Positions 1 to 11,388 of a DNA stretch of 64,000 nt are shown here, in pieces. How positions within the stretch are numbered: position 1 is the first letter of the stretch; every line of letters begins with the position of its first letter. The notes beneath the pieces are model-generated. The model searched no databases. It worked only from the letters and a program-made list of their open reading frames with translations, and had not been told where the DNA came from. Origin of the DNA: Lepidurus packardi. Lineage: Eukaryota; Arthropoda; Branchiopoda; Notostraca; Triopsidae. Both the position numbers and the translations under genes were made by a program. The stretch spans positions 2,976,001 through 3,040,000 of the forward strand of contig JAKZAN010000004.1 in the NCBI GenBank assembly GCA_023053545.1. Direction: 5' to 3'.

Positions 1-1387
1 AAGCTTGCAACAATGCCGAAGCACGAGAATTAAGTGAGTTGCAAATGAATATAACAATGTCAAACTTATTCTGCGGTACAGAACATCAAGCAAAAAAATC
101 TTCGAATGGGTGTGACTGCATTGAAGACTGCGATGTGGCAGAAGATTGTTCCTGTCGAGCATTCTGTGATATGGAATGCACTTGCAGCAAGAACTGTTCA
201 AAAAGTAAATCAATTTTGTGAATATATAATTTAATCCCGTTCCATACAACAATATATAATTACATGTAGGGAAAGGCCTCCCAACCCAGAATAACCGAAT
301 CATGTGTGACTGCACGGAGTCATGTATAAACAGTAAGGAATGTGAATGCAAGAAGGCTGACATTCCGTGTTGGTCGGCTTTGTGCCATAACGGAAGGACT
401 TGCGATCTTATCGATGAGAACATGGGTAAGCTTATTACCATACTGCTGCAAAGAAAAACGCGAAGATGACTACTCTAATTATTCAAAACAGAAACACAAG
501 CGGGACCACGCGATGACCAGTCAGCGATTCAGTCCGCTGAACCACAATTCACTGATGCAGACATGGGTACGCATTTTGATTCTTCCTCCTAAATTGCTGA
601 TTGATTTTTACTTTTCAATCATTTAAGCAGTCAACGAGGAGGCTATCCCTATGGAAGACGAACCACAGCCCTTAACTGAGGATGATTTATTTAAAAAATT
701 CAACTGCCAATGCAAAGATAATTATTGCGCACCAAAATTCTGTCCTTGTCGAACGACCGTTAATTTGCTGGATCCAACTGACCTCTCCCGTACAATAAAA
801 TCTCTTCGATGCAGCACGACATGTCATAGAGGACGATTATGTTCAAACCAAGTTGAACGAAAAGGTAATTTTATTGAAGAATTCAAACTTACCCGATTAA
901 GATTTAATTACTTTTTGCTCGACAGTTACTAATAAGTTGGAGACGCTTTTTCATTCCACGAAACTCAAGCATTTACGCACGGTGCTACCGTCGTTATATG
1001 CTGCATATGCATGGATTCAGGCAAACATGCATCACTTTGAGGAGCATGTTACCATCCCCTACGTAAGGTATTCAATGGCACAAATTCCTCACCCTAAAAT
1101 TCCTTTTATAGTTGGAACAAAAATGGAAATTAAACAACAAAATGGAAAAGCGTATTAAGGAAACGGGGGCCTTGGATTACCCCACTGTAATCCTGGATCG
1201 TGATTTGGATGATTACTGGTACCGCTATAGAATTATTGCTCACACCCCGGATGATTTAGAAATTCTGCGCGATGCAAAGATCTGTCTTCTTTGGGCTTCC
1301 AATGCTGTGACAATTGAAGCTTCGACTAACCGAAGTCCATACAAATTGCTCGAGTATCAGGTAGAAAACAAGACATCTCTGCTATAA
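1..1387 (+). CDS. Cysteine-cluster (CXC/pre-SET-like) protein, 3' part
   Basis: I do not recognise the gene. The frame is open from the left edge, so the 5' end lies outside. Proposed exons are about 3-209, 283-425, 508-567, 627-865, 928-1062 and 1111-1387; their phases join (phase 1 links such as ATG G|, AAA G|). The protein carries several Cys clusters of the CxC...CxCxxxC type, for example CDCIEDCDVAEDCSCRAFC and FNCQCKDNYCAPKFCPCR. These resemble the zinc-binding CXC (tesmin/MSL2) or pre-SET modules of chromatin proteins. The C-terminal exon has no Cys cluster but a conserved-looking acidic/aromatic stretch (DLDDYWYRYRIIAHTPDD) and ends at a TAA at 1385. The third exon is the least certain. 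It could be a domesticated or transposon-encoded protein. A PHD gene starts only 34 bp downstream on the same strand. Confidence 0.6.
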
Positions 1388-1421
1388 CCTAACCTAAACC
1401 ATTACTTTTCGGCAGCTAGCG

Positions 1422-2000
1422 ATGGATTCCAAATCTAAGGCTGGGAAGCAGCAGTCGTCTCATGCTACTACTGTCCTAAATTGGGCCGTAACACAAAAGG
1501 AACAAGGCAATCGCACAACGGTACGTGCGACCAGTTTTAAACATCCTTCGGTTCCGGCGTCGAGAAAATTGCGAGCCGGACCACTAAAGTTTGAAAACAT
1601 GCTGCCTACAGAAAAGACGCACTTAGTGTTATCGTGGCTTCTGAAGGAATCGAGTCTGGACAAAGGAATTAAAAAACTAGAAAAGGCCGACAATAGCGAT
1701 CTAAAATTAGATTCCCGGGCTATCTCGGATGGAGTTCTTGACCAGCGGGTTAACAAAGAATTTAACCGAGTATATACGTACCTCACACCGCAAGCCAAGA
1801 TTACCGTAAAAAAGCTCATCGCAGAAAAGCGCGGGAAAAAGCTATTTTGCTGTCCTGCATGCAGTCTACCGGCGAAAAACAAAACTGTACAGTGTGACCG
1901 ATGCTTGTCATGGTTTCATTACCTTTGTGCAACGAATTTTCACATGGCGGAGCACAAGGATAAAGACTGGTTTTGTGGAACTTGTGGAAACAGCGACTAA
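1422..2000 (+). CDS. Single-exon PHD-finger protein
   Basis: Uninterrupted 192-residue frame from ATG at 1422. Residues about 143-190 form a PHD-type zinc finger: FCCPAC, then CDRC, WFHYLC, and a final WFCGTC, giving the C4-H-C3 pattern with the usual Trp before the last Cys pair. The N-terminal 140 residues are basic and rich in Ser/Thr/Lys with a short helical region; no other domain is recognised. PHD fingers typically read histone H3 tails; the ligand here cannot be judged. It starts 34 bp after the stop of the cysteine-cluster gene, and that gap ends in an acceptor-like TTTTCGGCAG just before the ATG. It may therefore be an alternative last exon, a second cistron, or an independent gene. 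Confidence 0.7.
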   Translation: MDSKSKAGKQQSSHATTVLNWAVTQKEQGNRTTVRATSFKHPSVPASRKLRAGPLKFENMLPTEKTHLVLSWLLKESSLDKGIKKLEKADNSDLKLDSRAISDGVLDQRVNKEFNRVYTYLTPQAKITVKKLIAEKRGKKLFCCPACSLPAKNKTVQCDRCLSWFHYLCATNFHMAEHKDKDWFCGTCGNSD

Positions 2001-2545
2001 AACTAAATTTTGAAAAGCCGACAATGTTTGCACTGTGTGACCTCAAATCAGAACGACGATGGTTGAGTGCTGGGATGCGACGATGGTTGCTGGGGGACGG
2101 AAGAACCGATATAGCATAGCTTTCCAACCCTTTCGGACCGTATCTTTCCAAGCCTTTCGAAGACAAAACCTTCGGAAAACGTGTAAAATTTGTGTTGGCA
2201 GGAGGTAACGAAAAGAGTAAATAAACGGAAAATTTATTTCGGAAAAGGAGCTGCGTAAATTGTTAAAACATTTCACCAAACAGACAAGATAGATAAAAAC
2301 AAGGTTAACTTATGTATTCAAAGTTTTTAGACATACAAATTGAAAAAAATCACAAAATATGATAAAAGCACAATAAAAACCATTGAAAAAATCAAAAGCA
2401 TACAATGTCCGATTAAACTACAAATCGTAAACTGGATTACAAAAACCGGAAACACAAAAGCATGAAGAGGATCAAAAGCATGAGTAATTTTCCTATACTA
2501 TTTCATTCCGTCGATTACGCCGTCGTTTACTATAACGACAAATCA

Positions 2546-2940
2546 TTAGGATAAAGTTTTGTAATTAAAGCATTTCAGAGCGTACCAGTAAACCATAACT
2601 CCAAGTACGCAAATTACACAAACTGCAAGAACGACGAGGCTTGTAGCCACTCGAATGTAGGTACTTTCATCTAAAGAATCGAATTTAGCATATTCTATTA
2701 AAAGAAAATGTATTACTATACCGCAATGCTCAATACGAGCATAGTAGGGTGCCAGCGGGTGCCCCGTATCTTCGTTGAAACAGACGATGTCCCCGTCGTT
2801 GGGTCCAACCATGAAGGCACAGTCGCCATCACCAAGACACTCTTCACAATTATCAATTAAATTGCATTTTCCTGTAAGAAAAGAAAAAACGAAATTGGTA
2901 GCAAACGCCTTCACAGGAGATGGGAGGATATACCTTCCAT
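2546..2940 (-). CDS. Small PSI-like single-pass membrane protein
   Basis: Two solid exons (about 2871-2722 and 2694-2546) join in phase 1. They encode a Cys-rich ectodomain with the spacing of a PSI/plexin-type module (KCNLIDNCEECLGDGDCAF, then VCF and EHCG). A strongly hydrophobic segment follows (ATSLVVLAVCVICVLGVMVYW), then a short tail (ALKCFNYKTLS) with a YxxL sorting-like motif. This layout recalls PTTG1IP-type proteins, but the match is only architectural. A tiny first exon ending at 2934 (ATG GAA G|GT) would supply a start without a signal peptide, so the true 5' exon may lie upstream and was not found. Intron 2 is only 27 bp by this reading, so that junction is also uncertain. Confidence 0.5.
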
Positions 2941-3009
2941 GGTAAACAAGCTTCGCGCTCTTAGTAAGACCACAGTAAAATGAGAAGTGGAATACGGTCA
3001 TCCCAAGTA

Positions 3010-3340
3010 CTTATATTGAATATATAGACTGTACTTATATTGTTATATTCCGACCAATAGGGGAAATCCTTGTCCTTAAATGCACTGCGCACTCTTCACA
3101 TTTACGAATCCCCTTAACTTCCCTTCCCTTTACATCACATATACGAATATTATATTTTCAATTTCGATGCTAAGCATTTATTTGCTTTGTCTGCTACATA
3201 AGTTCAATTGAAATTTTAATAAATATAGGCATTCCATTTAGTGAACATACCCGAGTGAACCAAACTTTTGAAAATATACACACATTTGGTGTATATTGCA
3301 CCATTATATTAAAAAAAGACATTTGCAGGCAATTCTTGAA
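3010..3340. other. Intergenic AT-rich sequence
   Basis: No coding exon or repeat recognised. It separates the small membrane protein gene from the tandem array and probably contains the promoter of the former. Confidence 0.4.
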
Positions 3341-3433
3341 CATAGGGCAACCGATAGAGTTCAAAGTTGGGAACCTGAGTTCGGTATTGTGTAGAAAAAG
3401 CCCTTTCTCATAGCATGTTCACAGCACAAAGAT
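3340..3433. repeat. Diverged left edge unit of the array
   Basis: A diverged partial unit (AGTTCGGTATTGTGTAGAAA, then TCATAGCATGTTCACAGCAC) leads directly into the first 203-bp repeat. An almost identical segment recurs at about 4190-4280, so the 203-bp block is framed by two copies of a variant unit. Confidence 0.75.
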
Positions 3434-4070
3434 AAACCACTTAATTTATTACATCAACAGGTTAAGTGTGCTATTAAATCTTATAAAAACTCTCTCAAAA
3501 TAGGACGCTTATGGGGATTTCTTGAACTTGGGCTCCCCGAGTTCGAACTCGGGTTACCCGAGTTCGAACTTGGGAAGCCCAAGTTCAGTATTGCGTAGAG
3601 AAAGGACTATTCACAGCTAGTTCACGACAAAAAGAGAAACCACTTAATTTATTACATCAACAGGTTAAGTGTGCTATTAAATCTTATAAAAACTCTCTCA
3701 AAATAGGACGCTTATGGGGATTTCTTGAACTTGGGCTCCCCGAGTTCGAACTCGGGTTACCCGAGTTCGAACTTGGGGAACCCAAGTTCAGTATTGCGTA
3801 GAGAAAGGACTATTCACAGCTAGTTCACGACAAAAAGAGAAACCACTTAATTTATTACATCAACTGGTTTAGTGTGCTATTAAATCTTATAAAAACTCTC
3901 CCAAAATAGGACGCTTATGGGGATTTCTTGAACTTGGGCTCCCCGAGTTCGAACTCGGGTTACCCGAGTTCGAACTTGGGGAGCCCAAGTTCAGTATTGC
4001 GTAGAGAAAGGACTATTCACAGCTAGTTCACGACAAAAAGAGAAACCACTTAATTTATTACATCAACAAG
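3434..4070. repeat. 203-bp tandem array with palindromic core
   Basis: Three near-identical 203-bp units start at about 3434, 3637 and 3840 at the same anchor (AAACCACTTAATTTATTACA); a truncated fourth starts at 4043 and diverges after about 27 bp. Each unit contains nested inverted repeats: GAACTTGGGCTCCCC, then the 14-bp perfect palindrome CGAGTTCGAACTCG, then a second CCGAGTTCGAAC and a closing CCCAAGTTC. Units differ by very few substitutions, so the array is young or homogenised. No reading frame crosses it. Confidence 0.9.
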
Positions 4071-4179
4071 CTTATTATTTTATACAATTTTACGAAAGGT
4101 CTCTCAAACTTTTTAAAATCATAAGCAAGATTTTTATTCAATCAAATTTTACAATATTGTCTCAATTCTTGAACAATAT

Positions 4180-4440
4180 AGGGCTATTACCGATAGAGTT
4201 CTAACTTTTGGGAACCCGAGTTCGGTATTGTGTAGAAAAAGCCCCTTCTCATAGCACGTTCACAGCACAAAGATAAACCACTTAATTTATTACATCAACA
4301 GGTTAAGTATGCTATTAAATCTTATAAAAACTCTCTCAAAATAGGACGCTTATGGGGAATTCTTGAGCTATATGTTTACCCAATAGTTCGAACTTATGCT
4401 GGGTAGCTCAAGTTCAGTATTATGTAGAGAGAGCACTTTT
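4180..4440. repeat. Diverged right edge units of the array
   Basis: Repeats the variant edge sequence (GAGTTCGGTATTGTGTAGAA, TCATAGCACGTTCACAGCAC) and is followed from about 4275 by another partial copy of the 203-bp unit (AAACCACTTAATTTATTACA through AGGACGCTTATGGGG). The dyad core has decayed to AGTTCGAACTTATGC. Confidence 0.75.
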
Positions 4441-5071
4441 TCCATCGCATTTTCAGAACAAAAAGAAACCAGTTAATTAATTTAATCAAGTTTACTACTC
4501 TATCATATGTATCGATTTTATTTAATACGCGAATACAAAGAGACCGAGCAACGCGGTCTCCTTTTCTTAACAACAACAAAAAAGTTTATTAACACTTTAT
4601 TCACTATTTTAACTGCATGAACAATACATGAAACGCAACGGTGTAATCACTAAGAAAGGGTTACATTCACAAGTACAAACTTGAATAGAAAGTAGGAGAT
4701 TTGACACAACGAAGGTCTATGTTTGGATGTCGAATGAGAAGTTTTAAGCATCCTTCGATTTCTATGAAATATATAAATACAAAATAGATTTAAAATGAAT
4801 CTGTGTCTAAGTTAAGTAACTTCACATAAGTTCACTAAATCTTTTCCGTTAAAAGAGATACCATTTGTTTATATTTTTGTTCACGGCTTGAATAAAGAAA
4901 GAATAACAATTTTCATAAGCTTTATACTGGAGAGAAAATACAATTAACAGCGACTCCAACGGATCATGTTTGCAAGTAGATAAAGTCACACCCAAAGCTA
5001 CACCCTTCTTTTGGAAAATGCCACGCCTCTGCAAAATGTGTCACGTCAAATATAAAGTTCATACTTTTAAG

Positions 5072-5172
5072 CATCGAACTTGGGCAGATGCCTCGCGTCC
5101 CAAGTTCAGTGTCTACCCAAGTACGAACTTGGGCTGCCCGAGCTCGAACTCGGGCAGATATCGAACTTGGGT
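5072..5172. repeat. Solitary GTTCGAAC-type dyad cluster
   Basis: The array's core motifs recur about 1 kb away without the rest of the 203-bp unit: ATCGAACTTGGGCAG, CCCAAGTTCAG, GTACGAACTTGGGCTGCCCG, AGCTCGAACTCGGGCAGA and ATCGAACTTGGG. This gives five half-sites in 100 bp, in both orientations. Short open frames across it are by-products of the motif and are not called as genes. Confidence 0.65.
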
Positions 5173-5439
5173 CGCAACATATACACGAAACGCAGGTCTG
5201 TGGTGCGCCAAGGTGCCGTGGCTCCCGTTAATGACGTCACGGCGCCACGTGACCGCGTTGGGCCAATGGCAAAAATGCCCGATTTGAATTTTAGATTTCT
5301 CATGTTCTGAAATATCGCAGTTATATTTTCGCGTATGATAAAAAGACACATAAAACTGTAAACTAGATTTTCTACTCCATTTTATAAGACAAAGTTGTTT
5401 TTTGGTGGCTATTGCCCTTTAAGGCAGGAATTTTTTCAA

Positions 5440-5503
5440 ATTTTTTTTGCTCGTTATGCGAATTACTCGTTATGAGAGGTGCTCGTTAAGAGAGGTTCCG
5501 CTG
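5440..5503. mobile_element. One end of a pogo/Tigger-like DNA transposon
   Basis: The sequence CTCGTTATGAGAGG, CTCGTTAAGAGAGGTTCCGCTG followed by TA looks like the terminal inverted repeat of pogo/Tigger-type elements read in reverse, with subterminal repeats of CTCGTTATG/CTCGTTAAG and a TA target dinucleotide at 5504. The opposite end was not found nearby, so this is a fragment. Confidence 0.45.
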
Positions 5504-5727
5504 TATATCTCTTTACTCGTATGGAAAAGCTATACTTCTGAACCAGATTTCACCGATTCCTGCGAAACCCCATAAAACGTAAAGAAATGCGAAAGACGTT
5601 ACGTGCAAGTTACCCTTAGCGCAGTTTCGTTTTAAATTTAAATATTTTTATTACAGTTATAAAGGTAAAACGTCAGTGCTGAGAAATCAGTACAATCATT
5701 GCAAAACATTACTTTTTCAAACTTAAC

Positions 5728-8313
5728 TTATCCAATAAAATTCCCCAGTAATCTCGTAATAAATGATTGTTGCGGTCTTTCGACACTGCTGGGTCGTGGT
5801 CTTTCCACTTTCTGAACCAAAACTCCAGGATTCTGCTATTTGCAACGAAAAGAAGTAAAGATTTAGTTAAAAAATAATACAAAAACGAACAAAACTAAAT
5901 TACCGAGGATTGAAGAATGATATTAATAATTGTCGGGTTTTCTTCGGTGACTTGGAATACCTGTTCAGTAGGTACGTATCCTTCTGCGTACACCTTTAAA
6001 TCCAAAAGTGTAATTCATATCTTACTATAATCATATTTTTTTATTCTTTATCTCTACCTCGATACTGTAAATGCCAGGCATAAGAATTCTCCAGTATTCT
6101 CCCAACTTTGTAGTCGTCATTCCGACATCACGGTCTTTGATTTTGACTGAAGCTCCAACAATTGGGTTTTCGTTAGTATCTACAACGAATCCACGCACTC
6201 CACGATGCGTTTCTCCAATAAACTTTAACATAGCCTACAAATTACACAATATTTCATAGAGTAAATGGATTAACGTATTAGTTATTAGAAGTATTCTTGG
6301 ATAATAAAAACCTACAATTTTGTTGTCGTCCCAGAACTTGGGTAGTTCAGCCGCAGGCGGGTACTTGCAACAAGACAGTTCAAGAGTGATTTCCATGCAT
6401 CCATGCCATACGTAATTATAGTCTTGCATTCCACCTACAAACACAAATTTCAGTCTTAGACTAAGACTCGTCATGATTTTTTTTTACCGGTTAAGTAGTA
6501 CCAAGCAGCCCCATTGGTAGTACCGTTAGGAAACCCAGGGTCTATTGCCGAACATGGTTTGCCAAGATGCATGCTTCCATGGTTGATGGAATACGTATAG
6601 GCCAAGTTGGAAAAGACATCATTATCGGGCGTCAAGGAGGACGAGAAACCAGTAATACTGTTCAAAACTGGGCCGAAACGAACATTAATCAGTCAATAAA
6701 GCAATTTGAATATACTGTAATAAGGAAAACCTTACATCCGCCTGCTGGTTTGTTATCAAAGGGATAGGATGCCACCAAAGCACCACCGTGTAATCCAGCT
6801 GACAAAACAAACTGGTTTTCGGACACCCATCTTTGAATAGCTTCGGTTTCAGGTTGAGCTTGACGGTTATTTTGTCGGAAATAATCCGGGAAGTTCCGGT
6901 TCAGATCATAACCACGGATATTGTAACTAAAAAGAAAAATTGAAAAATAACAGTGAAAATGAGGGCTGTGGCTTATGACAGGCAAAATTTAATGGTTCTC
7001 GAGACGTACCGTCCTTGTACGCCTTGGCAGTCACCTTCTCGAGCTACTTCAAACCCGTCTGGGTTCAATGAAGGCAAAATATGAATGCGAGTGTTGTCCA
7101 TAAGCCACCTTACGTATTCGTCTTTAGCGTAGTTTGTTATCATATACTGTAACATCGAGACGTATTCAAATTTGTACATTGAAAAGGATTTTCTTTTTTT
7201 TTTATTTGTTTTACTCACATGAATGAGATGCAAAAGCATTTCCTTGCCCACTGGCTCGTTGCCATGAATATTCCCTACGTATTTAAATTCTGGTATGCCA
7301 GCAACATGCTCGAATGGAGTGGCAGATAGCACCAAAACCCACAATTCGCGTCCTGAAATGAAATCTATCTTAGGAAACGCCTATTTTTATACACAAAGAT
7401 TAATATTGACGTATACAGTTTCTTTAAGAAGACGTAAAAAATAAGATCAAATGTTTCAAAATAAGTTCAAGATTTCGTAAATGAGATGAAGCTGAAGGTT
7501 GAAGTACGATAATCTTGAGAAGACAGGAAAATGTTTAATTATTGTTCTTCAGCCTTTTTTTATGAATTTGGCCAGTTTGGTAATATTCAATGGAGTGCTG
7601 CATTCACACTACATACGCTATACCAAAAAAAAATCCCTGTAATCCTCTTATATTACCCTACTTTACTGTGCTGGAATTATTTCCATAGGTCACACGATAA
7701 AGGCGTGAAAAATCACGCCCGTAACCTACTTTGGCCCACTTTTGGTGGTTTCCGGAAGAAGGATCACTTTAGCGTTTGTACTGTGCTTGTAGCATTGCTT
7801 TGAATATTGCCAAATTGGGCACATTCCGAAAAAAATGAAAAAAAAATTCTGTAGCAACGTTAAATGAAGATTTTTAATGATAAAAATATGCAAATTTTTC
7901 AAATTAAGTAAAGATTGAAAGATGCAAATTTTGAAATGATGTAATTATTGAAGGATGGAAGGTTTACCTTGTACGGTTTTCCCAATGGAATACAAAGCAG
8001 TCAATTGGGGATAGGCAGTGCTTACGGACTTCAGAAAGGTAGTTAATTCTTCATAATTGTGGTACTGAAACTCAACAGGGGGTATTAACGGAGCAATACC
8101 GGCAGCAATTCTGGGATTTGATTGGTGATTTCCACCAAATTGGGTCAAAGGATCAGCTAAGCTTTTCCTCGTATTTTGTAACTGAACCGGAAGCGGCTTG
8201 AAATTACGTAATGGGACAGTAATGTCAGCTCCACGAATGTGTTGAATCAAGTACACGTAAAGATAGAAGAAAACGGCGAAGAAAGTGGTTGTGTACCACA
8301 AGGCAGGCTTCAT
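5728..8313 (-). CDS. M14 metallocarboxypeptidase (N/E subfamily)
   Basis: Nine exons, all phases consistent: 8313-7968, 7352-7219, 7146-7010, 6926-6736, 6667-6488, 6434-6316, 6234-6058, 5993-5904 and 5835-5728, giving about 493 residues. A hydrophobic N-terminus (signal peptide or signal anchor) is followed by the zinc carboxypeptidase domain. It has the zinc pair in HGNEPVGKE, the substrate-binding DLNRNFPD, the third zinc ligand in AGLHGGA and the catalytic Glu in ITLELS. Next comes a transthyretin-like regulatory domain ([17 protein letters not shown], 6234-6058), the hallmark of the CPE/CPM/CPN/CPD subfamily. Expected activity is removal of C-terminal Lys/Arg in the secretory pathway or at the cell surface. 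There is only one catalytic domain, so it is CPM/CPE/CPN-like rather than multi-domain CPD. The last exon has two possible frames; I chose the one whose phase matches. Confidence 0.9.
7370..7960. other. Long intron of the carboxypeptidase gene
   Basis: At about 600 bp this first intron is much longer than the others. No exon, repeat or transposon end was recognised in it. Confidence 0.5.
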
Positions 8314-9317
8314 ATTGCGACACTAACTTTTTCCTTTTCCAGCTCGGCTTGGAAGTTTGGCAAATAAAGGGCAGGAAAGTGACCAATCAGGTTATGGGGA
8401 CAAGGAAACTCCAAGTTACGTGGTCAGTAAGCTTTCCCCGTTAAATCCTCGCAAAAAGTTGAGAACTTTCACACCATTCAAACCGTGTCATCAGAGACTG
8501 GGGTGGAGAAACTATGGGGAACACAAGGTTTCAGCTCCTGCAATAAATTTAAACATGGTAACAACCGGAAAGGCGTAAAACAATGGATTTCCCCCCCAGA
8601 AATTAATTACTTTTACCTGTACTAATCAGATCAGTCGCAGCACAAATGCTGGTCTAGAGCCTTCTGAAGGAACTAAGCGAATGCTAGGCCGATGGTCAAC
8701 AGACCCGTAATGTGATTGCGATGAGCCACGGTCGTTCACCTGAACAACTCTTGATGGGAACTACCTGAGCAGTGCGAGACACCGACCAGGACTAGGACGG
8801 GGACTTAGACGTCGAGGAAACCTTTTACCGAAATCAGAAATGCCGTTAGTTTCGGGGCGTTCCGGGGCTCGAACTAACGGTATCTTCCCTATCACGTACT
8901 AGGGATAAACCGGAAAATGAAAGCATAACGTGTTCTCGTCACTGTATTCTCTTCATCGGTTCTTTCCTCTTTTTTCCTCTTCAAAACAAAAGGGAAAAAG
9001 GTAATTTTGCAATTCAACCAAAAAACACAACTGACCCAAATTTTATGTTTGTTTTTTCCATTTAAATTCGAGAAAGCATTTTTTTCTATTGAAATAGAAA
9101 ACAGCCAACATAAAAATACATTTAAATCAGTTTTTCACAATCAGTACTTGGGTATTTATGAAGGTAACCAACGACTCAGAAAGGCCTGCAAATATCATAC
9201 TCTGTGCACTCAAAAGTTTGAAGACGTATTGTATCAGTTCAGCTGAAAATAATAAAAAAGGATAATTTACAGTATATTTTTAATCTTTTCCAAGTTTACG
9301 TCTAGGATTGAAAGGAC
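8314..9317. other. Intergenic region upstream of the carboxypeptidase gene
   Basis: It lies between the carboxypeptidase start and the TFAP4 stop, both on the minus strand. It should hold the carboxypeptidase promoter and the TFAP4 3' UTR. No frame with coding character was seen. Confidence 0.5.
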
Positions 9318-11388
9318 CTAGGATTGCTTAACAATCACCCCAGGTCGGGGAAGGATGGGTGCAGACTGGAAATCTGCATCAGGTTCATCTTCGTGCTCCA
9401 AGACAACTTGGACGTCGTCAGACTCAGATGTTATTGTTAAGTTGGTGCTGGTCTCGTCCGTAGTTAACGTGATTTCACCCACTACTTCCTCGTGAGCTGA
9501 AACAGACACTTCCTCACTATAGTCTAAAGTTTGGCCCATGTCGTCAATTTCCACTTCCATAAGGGGCGGGGCCATTGGGACCGCCATCTCTTCACCAAAG
9601 AGGTGATCCCCTTCCAAGTGCCGAATTGCTTCCACGATCGTTTCCAAGTTCTGCCTTGACGTGTGGGCCAAATACGTTCTGAAAAAATATGTATAAAAAA
9701 ATAATAATTAACGAAAATAAAGCACTAGAAACTTAGAAGCAAATTTTTAATAAGATGCAACATCAACTCGAGAAGTCTCAGAAATGTTGGAAAAGGTGTA
9801 GAAAACTGAACTCTGTATATAGACAGAAAGAAATAGTCCTAAATTAATGCAAAACAAGAGATGAATTGGAATATTAGTAAAAACTGAGACATTAGAGCGA
9901 AAATCTTGCATCATAAGGATGCAAAAGTTAATTCACAAGTCTCAGAAATCTTGCAAAAGATTATAAGGTGAATTTTATATAAGGAAAGAAGAAACAGGAA
10001 GTTTAGAAAATAAATAAATTTAATGCAACGCACTTTTGCTGTCCTCGACCGTCAATGTCAATGTAGGCGTGAACTTCGCCTTCTTGTTGCTGAAGTATAA
10101 GTTGCCCTTCATTTCCTATGGTTACTAAAGGTATTTGGGTGGTGCTGATCGTCGCTGAGCTCGGAGAGGGACAAGCATGGATACTAAGTGCTGGGGAAGG
10201 CACTCTCGATGCCAATTCGACTTCAACTTTGGGTTCGGCTAAGATAGCTGCTTCTAATAGGCCCGGTATCCGGTCTTCTATGAAAAGGTGGGCTGGCAGA
10301 GCTGACAACGGCTTTAAAGGCCGAGATTCGCACATGATTTTGGAGGATAAAGGGACTGGATCGTTTAAGGAGGCCGTTTGGGCTGCTGCGATTAAGGTGG
10401 CGTCATCGTCGATAGTTTCTGAGCCGTGACCTTCGTCTTCTTCGATTCGGAGTGAATTAGGACGTATAACTTTAACATTCGTTGAGAGTACAGAGGGTTT
10501 TGTTTCTTCTTGGTACGCACTCAACTTGGCTTCTAACGATCGAGCTTGATCTTCGTACAAGAGGCGTAATCTGCGTTCGGTTTCCAGACGGGTTCGCAGA
10601 TCGCTGATTTCCCTTCTAAACTCTTCGACTTGCTTTCGATGAAGAAAGGTTAATCGCTGCTTTACTTCAAATACTCGTTCGTCTTCATCCGCGGAGACGA
10701 CGGTGTTGGGATCAGTGGAGGGTTCAGGGGAATCAGACAAGGAGACTTGGAGAGAGTTATCACTTTGCAATTTGACGGACTTTACGTTGGGAGAATCGAC
10801 AGTGTCTTCGAATACGGCTTGGCCTAGAACCTTTTTTAGTTGAGCATTCTGAAGCGCCAAGCGATCTTTTTCTTGCTCTAGCTGGTAAATATAATCTGAC
10901 GTTTGTTGCAGAATAGCTGCCTAATAAGAAACCAAAGATCAATCATAGGTATACAGTGCTTAGCAAGTTAAGGAGTCTTACTTTGCTTAGTTTGTCCCCT
11001 TCACTTTGTGGCAGAAATGAACGCAATGATTGGAAACCAGCATTGATGCTCTGCATTCGTCGCCGTTCATTTGAATTAGCTATTTCTCGTCGAACTCGCC
11101 TTTCATGATCCGCGGGTTCTCTGGGAGACCCAAGCTTTGTATTCTTAAACCTAAAAATGGTAAAAAAGTATCATCATATATACGTTATATATTATGCCAT
11201 AATATATTATGAAATTATGACATATATATGATGATCCCCAGGAAATTATCCCATAATTTATGGGATAAATGCCTTTCTGGGGATAATGCAAACCTGCAGA
11301 GATTTCTGATCGCTCCTTCAGAGTCTGTTTGATCTTCTGTATCGTCAAAGGCACGCTTTGCCCCAGCTTTCCTAATAATTAGTTCCAT
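9318..11388 (-). CDS. TFAP4: bHLH-leucine zipper transcription factor AP-4
   Basis: Four exons (11388-11294, 11150-10982, 10920-10034, 9678-9318) with matching phases give about 503 residues. Exon 2 and the start of exon 3 encode the basic helix-loop-helix with the AP-4 signature (RREIANSNERRRMQSINAGF, DKLSKAAILQQT). A leucine zipper follows (YIYQLEQEKDRLALQNAQLK), then a second coiled coil near residues 160-200 (LTFLHRKQVEEFRREISDLR). A conserved C-terminal block (TSRQNLETIVEAIRHLEG) opens the last 110 residues, which are very acidic. AP-4 proteins bind CAGCTG E-boxes as homodimers; the Drosophila orthologue is cropped. Start and stop are unambiguous. This is one of the most secure assignments in the window. 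Confidence 0.96.

Noticed and set aside
3540-4000. tRNA genes suggested by the B-box-like GAGTTCGAACTCGGG
   Set aside because: No A box at the right distance and no cloverleaf arms; the motif is part of a palindrome.
5080-5351. Overlapping 76-105-codon frames on both strands
   Set aside because: They are generated by the GTTCGAAC/CCCAAGTT repeat motifs, which lack stops; no coding signature.
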